From Bacillota bacterium (GTDB taxonomy: Bacteria; Bacillota; Clostridia; Oscillospirales; Acutalibacteraceae), in NCBI GenBank assembly GCA_029008595.1, contig JAQXJH010000016.1:1-42768 (forward strand): DNA of 42,768 nt, given 5' to 3'. The number at the start of each line of letters is the position of its first letter. Positions within the stretch are counted from its first letter, which is position 1. Made by a program: the position numbers and the translations under genes. The notes beneath the pieces are model-generated. The model did no database searches. It saw nothing but the letters and a program-made list of their open reading frames with translations, and had not been told where the DNA came from. Below are positions 1 to 8,127 of this stretch, one piece after another.

Positions 1-1
1 A

Positions 2-58
2 ATCAAACAGGCAGGAGCAAATTACACTGTTCTGAAAACGGAAGTGATACGGGGATGA
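2..58 (+). other. possible C-terminal tail of a gene entering from the left
   Basis: One forward frame is open from the window edge to a TGA at 56-58 and reads as a plausible protein tail (ending TVLKTEVIRG). Another forward frame stays open to 123, so the choice is uncertain. From 59 to 265 I see no supported gene: a leftward frame of 87 codons covers most of it but runs over the ribosome binding site of the next gene and resembles nothing I know. Confidence 0.2.
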
Positions 59-265
59 CCGTCAAAGCTGCACGGAATGCGTTGAATTGCAGCTGCCACT
101 CTCTGCATGCCCTCAACGTCTGATGCAATCAACGGCTGCACCGCCGAAGCTATCAGGACGCGGGACAATGAAATGACAGAGAAAAGACGGTAATTTTTAC
201 TGTGTAATCCCGCTGCCGGCGGCGAAGCAAGAGCGGAAATTTGATGTGCAAGAGGGGGAACAGAC

Positions 266-1048
266 ATGACAAACGAAGAGATCATGCGGATCGCGCTTCA
301 GCAGCAGGCGTATGATATGAACTGCCGTCCGGAGGATTTCAGCGCAGACCACAATATCGTGGTGATCTCGCAGAAAAACAGCCGGGCAAGAAAATACCTT
401 GCGCTGCCGTTTTTCTGCAACCTTTGCAGCTACGGAAACAATGTCGTCGCTTCGGTCGATGAACGCGCGGCCGGTTTTGTGAAACAGTATCTGGAGCGCG
501 AAGAAAAATCGAACGGCACATTTTTTGAAAGCTTCTTAACGCCGAGGCTCCATCTGCTGACGGAGGAGTTTGCAAAATACGGAAAGCTGACCTGCTTCAT
601 GGCGGAATATTTTCTGCCGGATGCCGGTCTTTTGAAGCCTCTGCCGTGCAGCTATGAAATCAGGATCCTGACACAGCCGGATTTTGCAGGACTCTATTTG
701 CCTCAATGGCGGAACGCGCTGTGCGAAGCCCGAAAAGAGCTGGATGTTCTGGGAGCGGCGGCGTTTGACGGGGAAAAGATGATCGGGCTGGCCGGCAGTT
801 CGGCGGACGGAGAAGAAATGTGGCAGATCGGTATCGACGTTCTGCCGGAATACCGCCGCAGGGGCATCGCTTCTGCGTTGACGAGCCGGCTGGCGGCAGA
901 GATTCTGCAGCGCGGAAAAGTCCCCTTTTACTGCTGTGCATGGTCGAATATCCGCTCCGCCCGGAACGCCATAAAAAGCGGATTCCGCCCCGCATGGGTG
1001 GAGCTGACCGCCGTAGATCGGGCACAAGCGGAGCAATACATGAAATAA
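266..1048 (+). CDS. GNAT family N-acetyltransferase
   Basis: A 260-residue protein with a C-terminal GNAT fold. The acetyl-CoA binding motif A is visible around residues 188-215 (IGIDVLPEYRRRGIASAL: beta-strand, then R-R-G-I-A pyrophosphate loop), followed by a strand and a short N-x-x-S-x-x-x-x-x-x-x-G-F segment typical of motif B. The N-terminal 120 residues are longer than in single-domain GNATs and probably form a substrate-binding half domain. The ATG at 266 follows an AGAGGGGGAACAG ribosome site. The substrate cannot be deduced. It lies 55 bases upstream of the DUF3795 gene in the same direction and is probably cotranscribed with it. Confidence 0.85.
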   Translation: MTNEEIMRIALQQQAYDMNCRPEDFSADHNIVVISQKNSRARKYLALPFFCNLCSYGNNVVASVDERAAGFVKQYLEREEKSNGTFFESFLTPRLHLLTEEFAKYGKLTCFMAEYFLPDAGLLKPLPCSYEIRILTQPDFAGLYLPQWRNALCEARKELDVLGAAAFDGEKMIGLAGSSADGEEMWQIGIDVLPEYRRRGIASALTSRLAAEILQRGKVPFYCCAWSNIRSARNAIKSGFRPAWVELTAVDRAQAEQYMK

Positions 1049-1103
1049 GCAGGCAAGCCGCTGTAAACCGGCGCCTGCGGAATCAAGGAAAGGATGAAAC
1101 AGG

Positions 1104-1565
1104 ATGGAACCAACAAAATGCGGTGCGGATTGCACCCAATGCGGATTCAGAGAGTCCTGCGCGGGGTGCGCCGCAACAGACGGATATCCCTTCGGCGGAG
1201 AGTGCATGATCGCTGCGTGCTGCCGTCAAAAAGGGCAGAAACGCTGCAGCGGCTGCGGAGAAGCGTGCTGCCGGTTAAAAGGCGGGCTGATCGCGGAATT
1301 CAATGCGCTCGGCATTGAGGATATGCCGGAGGTAACGGATCTGAATGCGCTGAAAGGCTCGTTTGTCAATCTGGAATATACGCTCCCGGGCGGGCAGAAG
1401 ATCCGGTTTTGGGACGATAACAGAATCTATCTGGGGAATCAGCTCTGCAAAAAGGGCAGCGACCGGTGCTACGGTCTGACGGCCGACGAAAATCATCTTC
1501 TGGTCTGCGAATACGGGGAAGGCGGGTCGGAAGCGGAGATCGTCGTTTTCAAAAGACGGCGCTGA
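1104..1565 (+). CDS. DUF3795 cysteine-rich protein
   Basis: A 153-residue protein that I recognise as a DUF3795 family member of unknown function. The N-terminal 55 residues hold many cysteines in the order C-x3-C-x2-C-x5-C-x2-C, then a C-x4-C-C and C-x2-C-x3-C-C cluster, suggesting zinc or Fe-S binding. The second half (MPEVTDLNALKGSFVNLEYT onward) is the conserved, mostly beta part of the family and ends in a VVFKRR tail. It follows the GNAT gene by 55 bases and ends 30 bases before a strong bidirectional terminator. Family assignment is by recognition of the sequence pattern; no function is inferred. Confidence 0.8.
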   Translation: MEPTKCGADCTQCGFRESCAGCAATDGYPFGGECMIAACCRQKGQKRCSGCGEACCRLKGGLIAEFNALGIEDMPEVTDLNALKGSFVNLEYTLPGGQKIRFWDDNRIYLGNQLCKKGSDRCYGLTADENHLLVCEYGEGGSEAEIVVFKRRR

Positions 1566-1595
1566 AACGATGCCGTATACAAACGGAAGAAAATG

Positions 1596-1637
1596 AAAGA
1601 AGCCCGGAAAAGCTGCGACGCTTTTCCGGGCTTCTTT
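1596..1637. terminator. bidirectional intrinsic terminator
   Basis: A perfect 17-bp stem (AAAGAAGCCCGGAAAAG, 1596-1612, with its complement at 1621-1637) encloses an 8-base loop. A-rich and T-rich arms flank the GC core, so it can stop both the rightward DUF3795 transcript and the leftward nfnAB transcript that converge here. Confidence 0.9.
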
Positions 1638-1691
1638 GTGCAGCGGCCGCAAAACGCGGCTGCCGGTCGTTTCAAAAAACAGAGCAGGAAC

Positions 1692-3113
1692 TTATTTCGC
1701 TTTGGACTGAATGTATTCGTCAATGGCAGCGGCAGCAGTCTTGCCGGCACCCATGGCGGAAATAACGGTTGCAGCGCCGGTAACGGCATCGCCGCCGGCA
1801 AAAACGCCGTCGCGGGTCGTTGCGCCGGTTTCCTCGTTGACGATAAATCCGCCGTGCTTGTTGACCTCCAGACCCTTGGTGGTGGACTTGATCAGCGGGT
1901 TCGGAGAAGTGCCGATTGCGATGACGACCGTATCAACATCGAGCACAAATTCGCTGCCGGGGATCTCCACCGGGCGGCGGCGTCCTTTTTCGTCCGGCTC
2001 ACCAAGCTCCATCCTGATGCAGCGGATACCGGTGACGCAGCCGTTTTTCGGGTCGCGCTTGTCGTCCGGATTATGATAGCCGAGCACCTCGACCGGGTTG
2101 TTCAGCAGAAGGAACTCGACGCCCTCTTCCTGCGCATGCTCCACTTCTTCGCGGCGGGCAGGCAGCTCTTCCATGGAGCGACGGTATACGATGTAGACCT
2201 TTTCGGCGCCGAGGCGCAGAGCGGTACGGGCAGCGTCCATTGCAACGTTGCCGCCGCCGACAACGGCGACCTTTCCGCCCTTGCTGATCGGGGTGACAGG
2301 GTCATCCAGATAAGCTTTCATCAGATTGCTGCGGGTCAGGAATTCGTTGGCGGAATAAACGCCCTTCAGGCTTTCGCCCGGGATGCCCATAAAGCGGGGC
2401 AGACCGGCGCCGGAACCGACGAAGACAGCCTCGTAACCCATCTCGAACAGCTCGTCGATGGAAAGCACCTTGCCGATGACCATGTTGGTTTCGACGTCGA
2501 CGCCCAGCTCGCTGAGCGTGTCAACTTCCTTCTGCACAATGGATTTCGGCAGACGGAATTCCGGAATACCGTAAACCAGCACGCCGCCGGCGGTATGAAG
2601 CGCTTCAAACACGGTGACGGAATAGCCTTTCTTGGCCAGATCGCCGGCACAGGTCAGGCCGGAGGGGCCGGAACCGATCACAGCGACCTTGTGGCCGTTG
2701 GGAGCGGGCTTCTGTACGGCTTCGGTGGCATGCGCATTGTGCCAGTCGGCAACAAAGCGCTCCAGACGGCCGATCGCGACCGGTTCGCCTTTGATGCCGC
2801 GGACGCATTTGTGCTCGCACTGCGTTTCCTGCGGGCAGACACGTCCGCAGACGGCAGGCAGAGAGCTGGACTTGGTGATAATCTGATAAGCGCCTTCAAA
2901 ATCGCGCTCGCGGATCCGGGCGATGAACGCCGGGATATCAATGTTGACCGGGCAGCCGCCCACACAGGGCTTGTTCTTGCAGTTCAGGCAGCGGTTGGCC
3001 TCGTCAACGGCCTGTTCCTCGCTGTAGCCCAGCGCGACCTCCAGAAAATTCTTGTTGCGGACGTCCGCAGCCTGCGAAGGCATCGGATTCTTTTTCAAAG
3101 ACATGTTCGGCAT
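1692..3113 (-). CDS. nfnB: NfnB/GltA-type NAD(P)H-ferredoxin oxidoreductase large subunit
   Basis: A 473-residue flavoprotein of the GltA/NfnB family. Two four-cysteine clusters sit near the N-terminus (Cys42, 45, 50, 54 and Cys89, 93, 99, 103), matching the two [4Fe-4S] centres of the family. A FAD-binding dinucleotide fold follows (VIGSGPSG, about 145-152) and an inserted NADP-binding fold (VVGGGNVAMDAAR). Such proteins are often labelled glutamate synthase small subunit, but no glutamate synthase large subunit is near, and the gene directly follows nfnA with a single base between stop and start. In NfnAB the large subunit binds NADPH and bifurcates electrons to ferredoxin and NAD. The ATG at 3113 has AAGGAGG nine bases upstream; the open frame extends further 5' only as antisense of nfnA. 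Confidence 0.93.
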   Translation of the reverse strand: MPNMSLKKNPMPSQAADVRNKNFLEVALGYSEEQAVDEANRCLNCKNKPCVGGCPVNIDIPAFIARIRERDFEGAYQIITKSSSLPAVCGRVCPQETQCEHKCVRGIKGEPVAIGRLERFVADWHNAHATEAVQKPAPNGHKVAVIGSGPSGLTCAGDLAKKGYSVTVFEALHTAGGVLVYGIPEFRLPKSIVQKEVDTLSELGVDVETNMVIGKVLSIDELFEMGYEAVFVGSGAGLPRFMGIPGESLKGVYSANEFLTRSNLMKAYLDDPVTPISKGGKVAVVGGGNVAMDAARTALRLGAEKVYIVYRRSMEELPARREEVEHAQEEGVEFLLLNNPVEVLGYHNPDDKRDPKNGCVTGIRCIRMELGEPDEKGRRRPVEIPGSEFVLDVDTVVIAIGTSPNPLIKSTTKGLEVNKHGGFIVNEETGATTRDGVFAGGDAVTGAATVISAMGAGKTAAAAIDEYIQSKAK

Positions 3114-3114
3114 C

Positions 3115-3957
3115 TTATTTGACCTCCTTGTTGAGCAGGTTGCAGGTTTCCTCGTAAGCGTGGCGCTCAAAATCGCGGTACATCGAGCCGCGTTCCATTG
3201 CTTCGTCAAAGTCGACCTCATGACCGTCAAAATCGGGGCCGTCCACACAGGCAAACTTGGTCTGGCCGCCAACCGTCAGCCGGCAGCCGCCGCACATACC
3301 GGTGCCGTCGATCATGATCGGGTTCATGCTCACAACCGTCTTGATGCCGTATTCCTTGGTCAGCTGGCAGACAAATTTCATCATGATCAGCGGCCCGATG
3401 GCGATAACCTCGTCATACTGCTCGCCGGAATCGATCAGTTCCTTCAGCGCGTTGGTGACAAGCCCCTTGGAACCGTAGCTGCCATCGTCCGTCATCATGA
3501 CGAGCTTGTCGCTGGCGGCCTTGAATTCGTCTTCCAGAATTACCAGATCCTTGTTGCGGAAACCGACGACGGAATGAACCTCCGCCCCCAGACCATGCAG
3601 CTTCTTTGCGATCGGATATGCGATGGCACAGCCGACACCGCCGCCCACAACAGCGACCTTTTTCAGTCCTTCCACATGAGAAGGCGTGCCGAGCGGGCCG
3701 ACAAAATCGTGCAGGGAATCGCCCTCGTTCAGCGTGTTGAGCTTTTTGGTGGTTGCACCGACGATCTGGAAAATAATTGTGACAGTTCCCTTTTCGCGGT
3801 CAAAATCGGCAACGGTCAGCGGGATCCGCTCGCCGGCTTCATCCACGCGAAGGATGATAAACTGCCCCGGTTCCGCCTTTTTTGCCACCAGCGGCGCTTC
3901 AATATCCATCAGCGTCACGGTCGGGTTCAGCTCTTTTTTCCTCAGAATCCGATACAT
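3115..3957 (-). CDS. nfnA: NfnA-type ferredoxin-NAD(P) reductase small subunit
   Basis: A 280-residue ferredoxin reductase-like protein (PyrK/SudB/NfnA family): FAD-binding barrel, then an NAD-binding fold (VAVVGGGVGCAIAYP, about 101-115), then a C-terminal iron-sulfur loop. The loop reads D217-x4-C222-x2-C225-x11-C237. In dihydroorotate dehydrogenase PyrK the first position is a cysteine; an aspartate there is what is described for NfnA [2Fe-2S] sites, which supports nfnA over pyrK or a sulfide dehydrogenase. The partner nfnB follows immediately. The ATG at 3957 has AGGAGG eight bases upstream. Role: NADH side of electron-bifurcating transhydrogenation in the cytoplasm, balancing NADH, NADPH and ferredoxin in fermentation. 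Confidence 0.92.
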   Translation of the reverse strand: MYRILRKKELNPTVTLMDIEAPLVAKKAEPGQFIILRVDEAGERIPLTVADFDREKGTVTIIFQIVGATTKKLNTLNEGDSLHDFVGPLGTPSHVEGLKKVAVVGGGVGCAIAYPIAKKLHGLGAEVHSVVGFRNKDLVILEDEFKAASDKLVMMTDDGSYGSKGLVTNALKELIDSGEQYDEVIAIGPLIMMKFVCQLTKEYGIKTVVSMNPIMIDGTGMCGGCRLTVGGQTKFACVDGPDFDGHEVDFDEAMERGSMYRDFERHAYEETCNLLNKEVK

Positions 3958-4025
3958 CTTTATTCCTCCTGATCTTGATTGATCTAAAAAATGGCAAAAT
4001 AACGCGCATTTTGATTATCAATACT

Positions 4026-4043
4026 ATTTTACTGATTTAACGA
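4026..4043. promoter_or_regulatory. candidate Rex operator over the nfnAB promoter
   Basis: On the leftward strand TCGTTAA-N4-GTAAAAT covers the spacer and the -10. It matches the Rex consensus TTGTTAA-N4-TTAACAA at 10 of 14 fixed positions, with 6 of 7 in one half. A rex gene lies 1.1 kb upstream. Binding here would block RNA polymerase when NADH/NAD is low. This is a by-eye match and one half is weak. Confidence 0.4.
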
Positions 4044-4054
4044 CAGCTTGTAAA
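4026..4054 (-). promoter_or_regulatory. nfnAB promoter
   Basis: Leftward -35 TTTACA (4054-4049), 17-base spacer, -10 TAAAAT (4031-4026), about 70 bases before the nfnA start. A perfect 11-base palindrome, TTGATAATCAA on the transcribed strand (4021-4011), falls at the expected transcription start and could be an additional operator. Confidence 0.65.
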
Positions 4055-4140
4055 GCATAATTCTTATATGGCAAATATATAAATTATGATATAGCAAATG
4101 CTGCGCGGGGCACACCGTTTGGCCTGTTCTGCGGCGGGGA

Positions 4141-5094
4141 TCACTGCGGCGCGGCCGATTCTCCGTTCCCTCCGGACAATTCCCGCCGCGCATCCGAAAG
4201 ATAAGAGAGAAACAGGCGTTCCTGCGCAGAAAGCCGGTGCCCCTGTGTGTAAATGACCACATCGCGGCAGGTGCGCGGCCGGTCGGAAACCAGACGCCGC
4301 TGCACGAGCTGCCAGCGGCGCAGCGTTTCTTCCGGTACGGGGGAGACCCACATATACGTTTCCGGCAGACTGCTCAGCAGGTCAAACTGGCTGCCGCGCT
4401 CATAAATGCAGATCTTTTTGTGCGGCTGTTCCTGCGGAGTGCGCCGTGCTTCGGCAACGGAGAGAAACGGCACGGAAAAATCCCCGTGTGTCAGTTCAAT
4501 GTACGGCAGCAGATCCTCTTCGCGGATCTGTTCCTGCCTGGCCAGCGGGTGATTCTCCGAGACCAGCAGCAGAGGTTCAAACTCCCAGAGAGTATGGTAC
4601 TGCAGGCTTTTCCCGGTCAGCAGGCTGACAAAATAACGTTCGTAAATGGAGCGGTAGCGGATCACGCCAAGGCTGCATTCGCGGTCGGCCACCAGAGAGA
4701 CGGCCTCGGTGGTGTTTGTTTCCTTGAAATTGATCTCCAGCTCCTTTTCTTCGCGCAGGGAAGCGCACAGGCGGACGAACGCCTGTGTCACATAAGAGGC
4801 GCGCGGCACCACGATGCTCAGCCGCAGCCGCTCGCGTTCGCCGGAATCGTAAAGCGATTCCATTTCCTCAACCTGTGTCAGGATCGACTTTGCGTAACCG
4901 AGGAATTCCTCGCCCTTCTGGGTGGGGATCACACCCTTCGAGGTGCGTTTGAAAATGGTGATGCCAAGGTCGTTTTCCAGCTCCCGGATCGCTTTGCTGA
5001 GGTTGGGCTGCCCCATGTAAAGGTTTTCGGCCGCCTGCGAAATGGAACGCGCTTTTTCTACTTCCACGGCATATTTCAGATGGGAAATATTCAT
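4141..5094 (-). CDS. LysR family transcriptional regulator
   Basis: A 317-residue regulator. The first 60 residues form the LysR winged helix-turn-helix (MNISHLKYAVEVEKARSISQ, then AENLYMGQPNLSKAIRELE). The remaining part is a periplasmic-binding-like effector domain with the usual strand at about residue 90. The open frame continues upstream for 93 codons, but that part overlaps rex and has no family resemblance; the ATG at 5094 begins exactly at the family N-terminus, with AAAGGA about 12 bases upstream. It follows rex by 47 bases and probably shares its transcript. Its targets are unknown; the neighbouring nfnAB promoter or its own operon are the nearest candidates. Confidence 0.9.
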   Translation of the reverse strand: MNISHLKYAVEVEKARSISQAAENLYMGQPNLSKAIRELENDLGITIFKRTSKGVIPTQKGEEFLGYAKSILTQVEEMESLYDSGERERLRLSIVVPRASYVTQAFVRLCASLREEKELEINFKETNTTEAVSLVADRECSLGVIRYRSIYERYFVSLLTGKSLQYHTLWEFEPLLLVSENHPLARQEQIREEDLLPYIELTHGDFSVPFLSVAEARRTPQEQPHKKICIYERGSQFDLLSSLPETYMWVSPVPEETLRRWQLVQRRLVSDRPRTCRDVVIYTQGHRLSAQERLFLSYLSDARRELSGGNGESAAPQ

Positions 5095-5141
5095 ACGGAA
5101 CGACCATTCCTTTCTGACGGCGGAGAGCAATGCCCGAAGGA

Positions 5142-5810
5142 TCAGGAAAGTTCTTCGCCGCTCGCAATCTTCTGGCTGAGGTGTTTGCGCAGCAGCGCCA
5201 GAGAAGCCGCCATATTTTCGTTCTGCACCAGAATGTTTTCGGGCACCTGCAGATGAACCGGCGTAAAATTCCAGATCGCCAGGATCCCCGCTGCGATCAT
5301 TTCGTCGCACACCTGCTGGGCGTGGTCGGCGGGAACGGTCAGGATCCCGATCCGGACGCCGAGCCGGGGACAAAGATCGGCCATTTTGCTGATCGGAAAG
5401 ACGGGCTTGTCGCCGATGTCGCGTCCGACGATCGCCTCGTCGTTGTCAAAGGCGGCGATGATCTGCAGCCCGTAATCGTCAAAGCCGCGGTAGGCAACCA
5501 GTGCCTGGCCGAGCTTTCCGGCCCCGACCAGGATCGCCTGATCGACGTTGTCGTAACCCAGAAAACGCTCGATATCGACGATCAGCTCATCCACGGTAAA
5601 ACCGGTGCGGGGCTTTCCGCCGGTGGTGCTCACCAGCTCCAGGTCTTTCCGGACCTGTACCTCGTGCAGGCGCAGTGCGGCGGCGATGGCCGGAGCGGAA
5701 ACATTTTTTGTTCCGTTCTTCCGCAGAGCGTGCAGGTAGCGCAGATAATACGGCAGGCGCTGCAGCGACTGCTTCGAAATTTGTGTGAATTTATTCTTTT
5801 TTGGCGGCAT
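5142..5810 (-). CDS. rex: redox-sensing transcriptional repressor Rex
   Basis: A 222-residue protein with the two Rex domains. The N-terminal winged helix (about residues 10-80) has the family stretch ending RKDLELVSTTGGKPRTGF. A Rossmann domain follows with AILVGAGKLGQAL for NAD(H) binding, and the C-terminal helix (VQNENMAASLALLRKHL) is of the kind that swaps between subunits. Rex senses the NADH/NAD ratio and releases DNA when NADH rises; it classically controls fermentative and redox genes. The ATG at 5810 has AGGAGG seven bases upstream; an in-frame earlier start lacks one. The gene sits between a GNAT gene (53 bases upstream) and the LysR gene. Confidence 0.97.
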   Translation of the reverse strand: MPPKKNKFTQISKQSLQRLPYYLRYLHALRKNGTKNVSAPAIAAALRLHEVQVRKDLELVSTTGGKPRTGFTVDELIVDIERFLGYDNVDQAILVGAGKLGQALVAYRGFDDYGLQIIAAFDNDEAIVGRDIGDKPVFPISKMADLCPRLGVRIGILTVPADHAQQVCDEMIAAGILAIWNFTPVHLQVPENILVQNENMAASLALLRKHLSQKIASGEELS

Positions 5811-5863
5811 AGTCTCACCTCCTGTTTTTCGGCTTCTGACCATTCATTTATTATACCTTCCTG

Positions 5864-6382
5864 TCATTGGAAAGGCAAGCGGACTTTGGAAAAATAGAGC
5901 ACCAGATCGTCGTCGTTGCGGCAGGGAGCGTTTTCGGCCAGAGGTTCGTCCCGGTACCAGACGCCGGAGCCGTCCGGCACATAGCCGCGCCGGACATACA
6001 TCCTCTGAGCTGCGCCGTAGCCGCTGTGCAGCCCGACGCCGATCGTGATGACATCGCTCTGCGCGAAGGCGATCCGTTCCGCCTCGTCCATCAGCCGCGT
6101 GCCGATCCCCCGGTGCTGAAAAGCTTTCAGAACGTTGAAATCGCTGAGCTCCGGGAATCCTCTCCCGGCAAAAGGGCCCGATTCCCGGCAGGGAAGGACG
6201 GTGATATAGCCAACGGGAGCGCCGTCCAGTTCGGCGACCACCACAGACCGGCGGCCGAACTGCTGTTCCCGCAGATACCGTTCGAACTGACTGCGCGGCT
6301 TGTGCCAGCCCTGCGCGGCAAAAGCCGCTTCAAAAGCGGCGGCGTCTTCGGAGCAGAGCGGGCGGAGCAAAAGGTTTTCCAT
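5864..6382 (-). CDS. GNAT family N-acetyltransferase
   Basis: A 172-residue single-domain GNAT. Motif A is at about 104-125 (FNVLKAFQHRGIGTRLMDEA, with the Q-H-R-G-I-G pyrophosphate loop), followed by a strand and a G-Y-G-A-A-Q-R-M-Y-x-R-R-G-Y segment typical of motif B. The ATG at 6382 follows GGAGGAGG by eight bases, so the 22 open codons upstream are not used. It lies in the leftward run between the nucleoside phosphorylase (34 bases) and rex (53 bases). The substrate is unknown. Confidence 0.88.
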   Translation of the reverse strand: MENLLLRPLCSEDAAAFEAAFAAQGWHKPRSQFERYLREQQFGRRSVVVAELDGAPVGYITVLPCRESGPFAGRGFPELSDFNVLKAFQHRGIGTRLMDEAERIAFAQSDVITIGVGLHSGYGAAQRMYVRRGYVPDGSGVWYRDEPLAENAPCRNDDDLVLYFSKVRLPFQ

Positions 6383-6416
6383 CAACAAAGCCTCCTCCGG
6401 CGGGACAACGGGCGGT

Positions 6417-7178
6417 TTACGCGAGTCTCTGCGCGATCTCCAGTGCAATGCGCAGGTAGCGCTCTTTTTCTTCGGCAGGCAGCCGGCCGAGGATGCGGGG
6501 ATCCCAGCGCGAACCGCTCAGACTGTCTGCCGCATAAAGGAACTGATAGACTTCGGCGCCGCGGAATTGCGCGGCTGCCATCACGGAGGCGCACTCCATC
6601 TCAACGGTCAGGCAGCCCTGCTTCAGGCGCCGCGCCGCGTTCGTTCTTGTTTCGCGGTAGATTGCGTCGGTCGTCCATGTCTTTCCGTACAGATACGGCA
6701 CGCCGATCTCGTCGAGCAGTTCGCCGAGGCGCCCGGCCGTCGGGATATCGACAAAATCTCCGTCCGAGGCGGAAAGATAGTGGTAACTGGTTCCCTCGTC
6801 ACGGAACGCCGCGGTCGGCACCATGACGCGGCCGGCTGTCAGATCCCGATCCAATGCGCCGCAGGAGCCGTAAAACAGCACCTTTTTTGCGCCCTTGGCC
6901 AGAACCTCTTCCAGCAGGCCTGCCGAAGCGGCTCCGCCGATCAGCGACTGATAGACGCCGATGGTCTTTCCGCTGCGGCGGACGGCGATGATTGGCAGCT
7001 CCATTCCGGCGCGCAGGGTGTCGATCTGCACTGCGCCGGGCAGCTGCGTGGCCAGATCGGTCACCGAACGGCTGAATCCGGTAACGAGAACCTCCGGAAA
7101 GCCGTCCGGTTTTGAGACAAGCTGCTCCGGCCGGATGATCTCCTCGCCGGAAGCGTCAAAAGTTTCCAGAATGCTCAT
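6417..7178 (-). CDS. nucleoside phosphorylase (PNP/UDP family)
   Basis: A 253-residue member of the purine/uridine phosphorylase superfamily. Visible family signatures are the phosphate-binding loop region (VLFYGSCGALDRDL), and the substrate-site stretch VEMECASVMAAAQFRG, in which the M-E-C/G segment contacts the ribose. A Y-A-A-D-S-L segment takes the place of the usual S-D segment near the C-terminus. It would split nucleosides with phosphate to give base and ribose-1-phosphate. The exact nucleoside is not clear; it is shorter and more divergent than DeoD or Udp. Its start overlaps the end of the EamA gene by 23 bases, so the two are translationally coupled. Its ribosome site is AAAGGAG. 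Confidence 0.8.
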   Translation of the reverse strand: MSILETFDASGEEIIRPEQLVSKPDGFPEVLVTGFSRSVTDLATQLPGAVQIDTLRAGMELPIIAVRRSGKTIGVYQSLIGGAASAGLLEEVLAKGAKKVLFYGSCGALDRDLTAGRVMVPTAAFRDEGTSYHYLSASDGDFVDIPTAGRLGELLDEIGVPYLYGKTWTTDAIYRETRTNAARRLKQGCLTVEMECASVMAAAQFRGAEVYQFLYAADSLSGSRWDPRILGRLPAEEKERYLRIALEIAQRLA

Positions 7179-8028
7179 GAGCGGAACGCTCCTTTCCCTG
7201 TTTTTTTAATTGCCCCAATAAAGTGGCCCCCAGAATCAGGAGGGCGCCGGCAGCCTGCAGCACGTTCATCGGTTCGCCGAGCAGCAGTGCCGAACAAAGA
7301 ATGGCGGTAACGGGGTCAATATAGCTGCAAAGCGCAACGCTCTGCGCACTGAGCCCCTGCATCGCCGAAAAATAGAGCAGATAAGCCAGGCCGGTGTGCA
7401 CCACGCCGGAAATCAGCAACGGCCAGAACGAAGCGGCAGGAAACGCCGTCGGCAGCTGACCGGTCAGGCAGACATACGGCAGCAGAACCAACGCTGCAGC
7501 GCCGAGCTGGGCCACCGTGGTATCCATCGCGCTGATCTCTTTCAGAAACCGGCTGATGATCATGACGGAGGCATAAAGCGCTGCAGCACCCAGCGCAAGA
7601 GCCGCGCCGCGAAGATCGCCGCCGAAGCCGCCCGGGATCACCTGCGTCACCAGCGCCATCCCCGCGAGCGAAACAGCGGCACAGACAGCGCGCGCAGCCG
7701 TCAGCCGCTCGTGCAGCACGAACGGAGAAAGCAGCATCACGAATACCGGAGCGGTGTAATAGCAGACCGTAGCCGCGGCGATGGTCGTATAGCGGTAGGC
7801 TTCGAACAGCAGGATCCAGTTAAAGCCGATCGCCGCGCCGGAAACCGCCAGCGGCAGCGCATTTTTCCGCAGCGCTGCAAAGGATATTCTTCTGTGCAGA
7901 AGCAGCCCGGCCGCCAGCAGGAACACGGTGCCGATCACGCCGCGAACCAGAGCGATCATGCCGGAGGAAAGATCGATCCGGCGCACGACCGGACCGATGC
8001 TGCCGAAAATCATCATGGACGCGGCCAT
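7156..8028 (-). CDS. EamA/DMT family transporter
   Basis: A roughly 290-residue polytopic membrane protein with ten predicted hydrophobic helices in two EamA repeats, the drug/metabolite transporter fold. Substrate unknown. The start is awkward: the first ATG at 8028 falls inside the first helix (MAASMMIFGSIGPVVRR), and the same frame continues upstream with a family-like charged N-terminus (TENRIRNNRRAVPLLQ) to a GTT codon at 8079-8077, eight bases after GAAAGGAAG, with no ATG, GTG or TTG. The true start may therefore lie at a non-standard codon. It overlaps the following nucleoside phosphorylase gene, which suggests a possible role in moving nucleosides or bases, but this is only context. 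Confidence 0.83.
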   Translation of the reverse strand: MAASMMIFGSIGPVVRRIDLSSGMIALVRGVIGTVFLLAAGLLLHRRISFAALRKNALPLAVSGAAIGFNWILLFEAYRYTTIAAATVCYYTAPVFVMLLSPFVLHERLTAARAVCAAVSLAGMALVTQVIPGGFGGDLRGAALALGAAALYASVMIISRFLKEISAMDTTVAQLGAAALVLLPYVCLTGQLPTAFPAASFWPLLISGVVHTGLAYLLYFSAMQGLSAQSVALCSYIDPVTAILCSALLLGEPMNVLQAAGALLILGATLLGQLKKQGKERSAHEHSGNF

Positions 8029-8127
8029 CTGCAGCAGCGGGACGGCGCGCCGGTTATTCCGGATCCTGTTTTCCGTAACGGTTTCTTCCTTTCAGCAAAG
8101 CGGTGAATGCGGTGCGGAAAACGCGGG

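Noticed and set aside
22..285. 87-codon leftward frame at the window start
   Set aside because: It overlaps the start and ribosome site of the GNAT gene, lacks its own ribosome site and resembles no family.
1593..3122. 509-codon open frame on the plus strand
   Set aside because: Antisense to nfnB and running through the terminator at 1596-1637; no recognisable domain.
1692..3957. Glutamate synthase or dihydroorotate dehydrogenase electron-transfer genes
   Set aside because: No glutamate synthase large subunit and no pyrD nearby; the Asp-x4-Cys-x2-Cys motif and the abutting gene pair fit NfnAB better.
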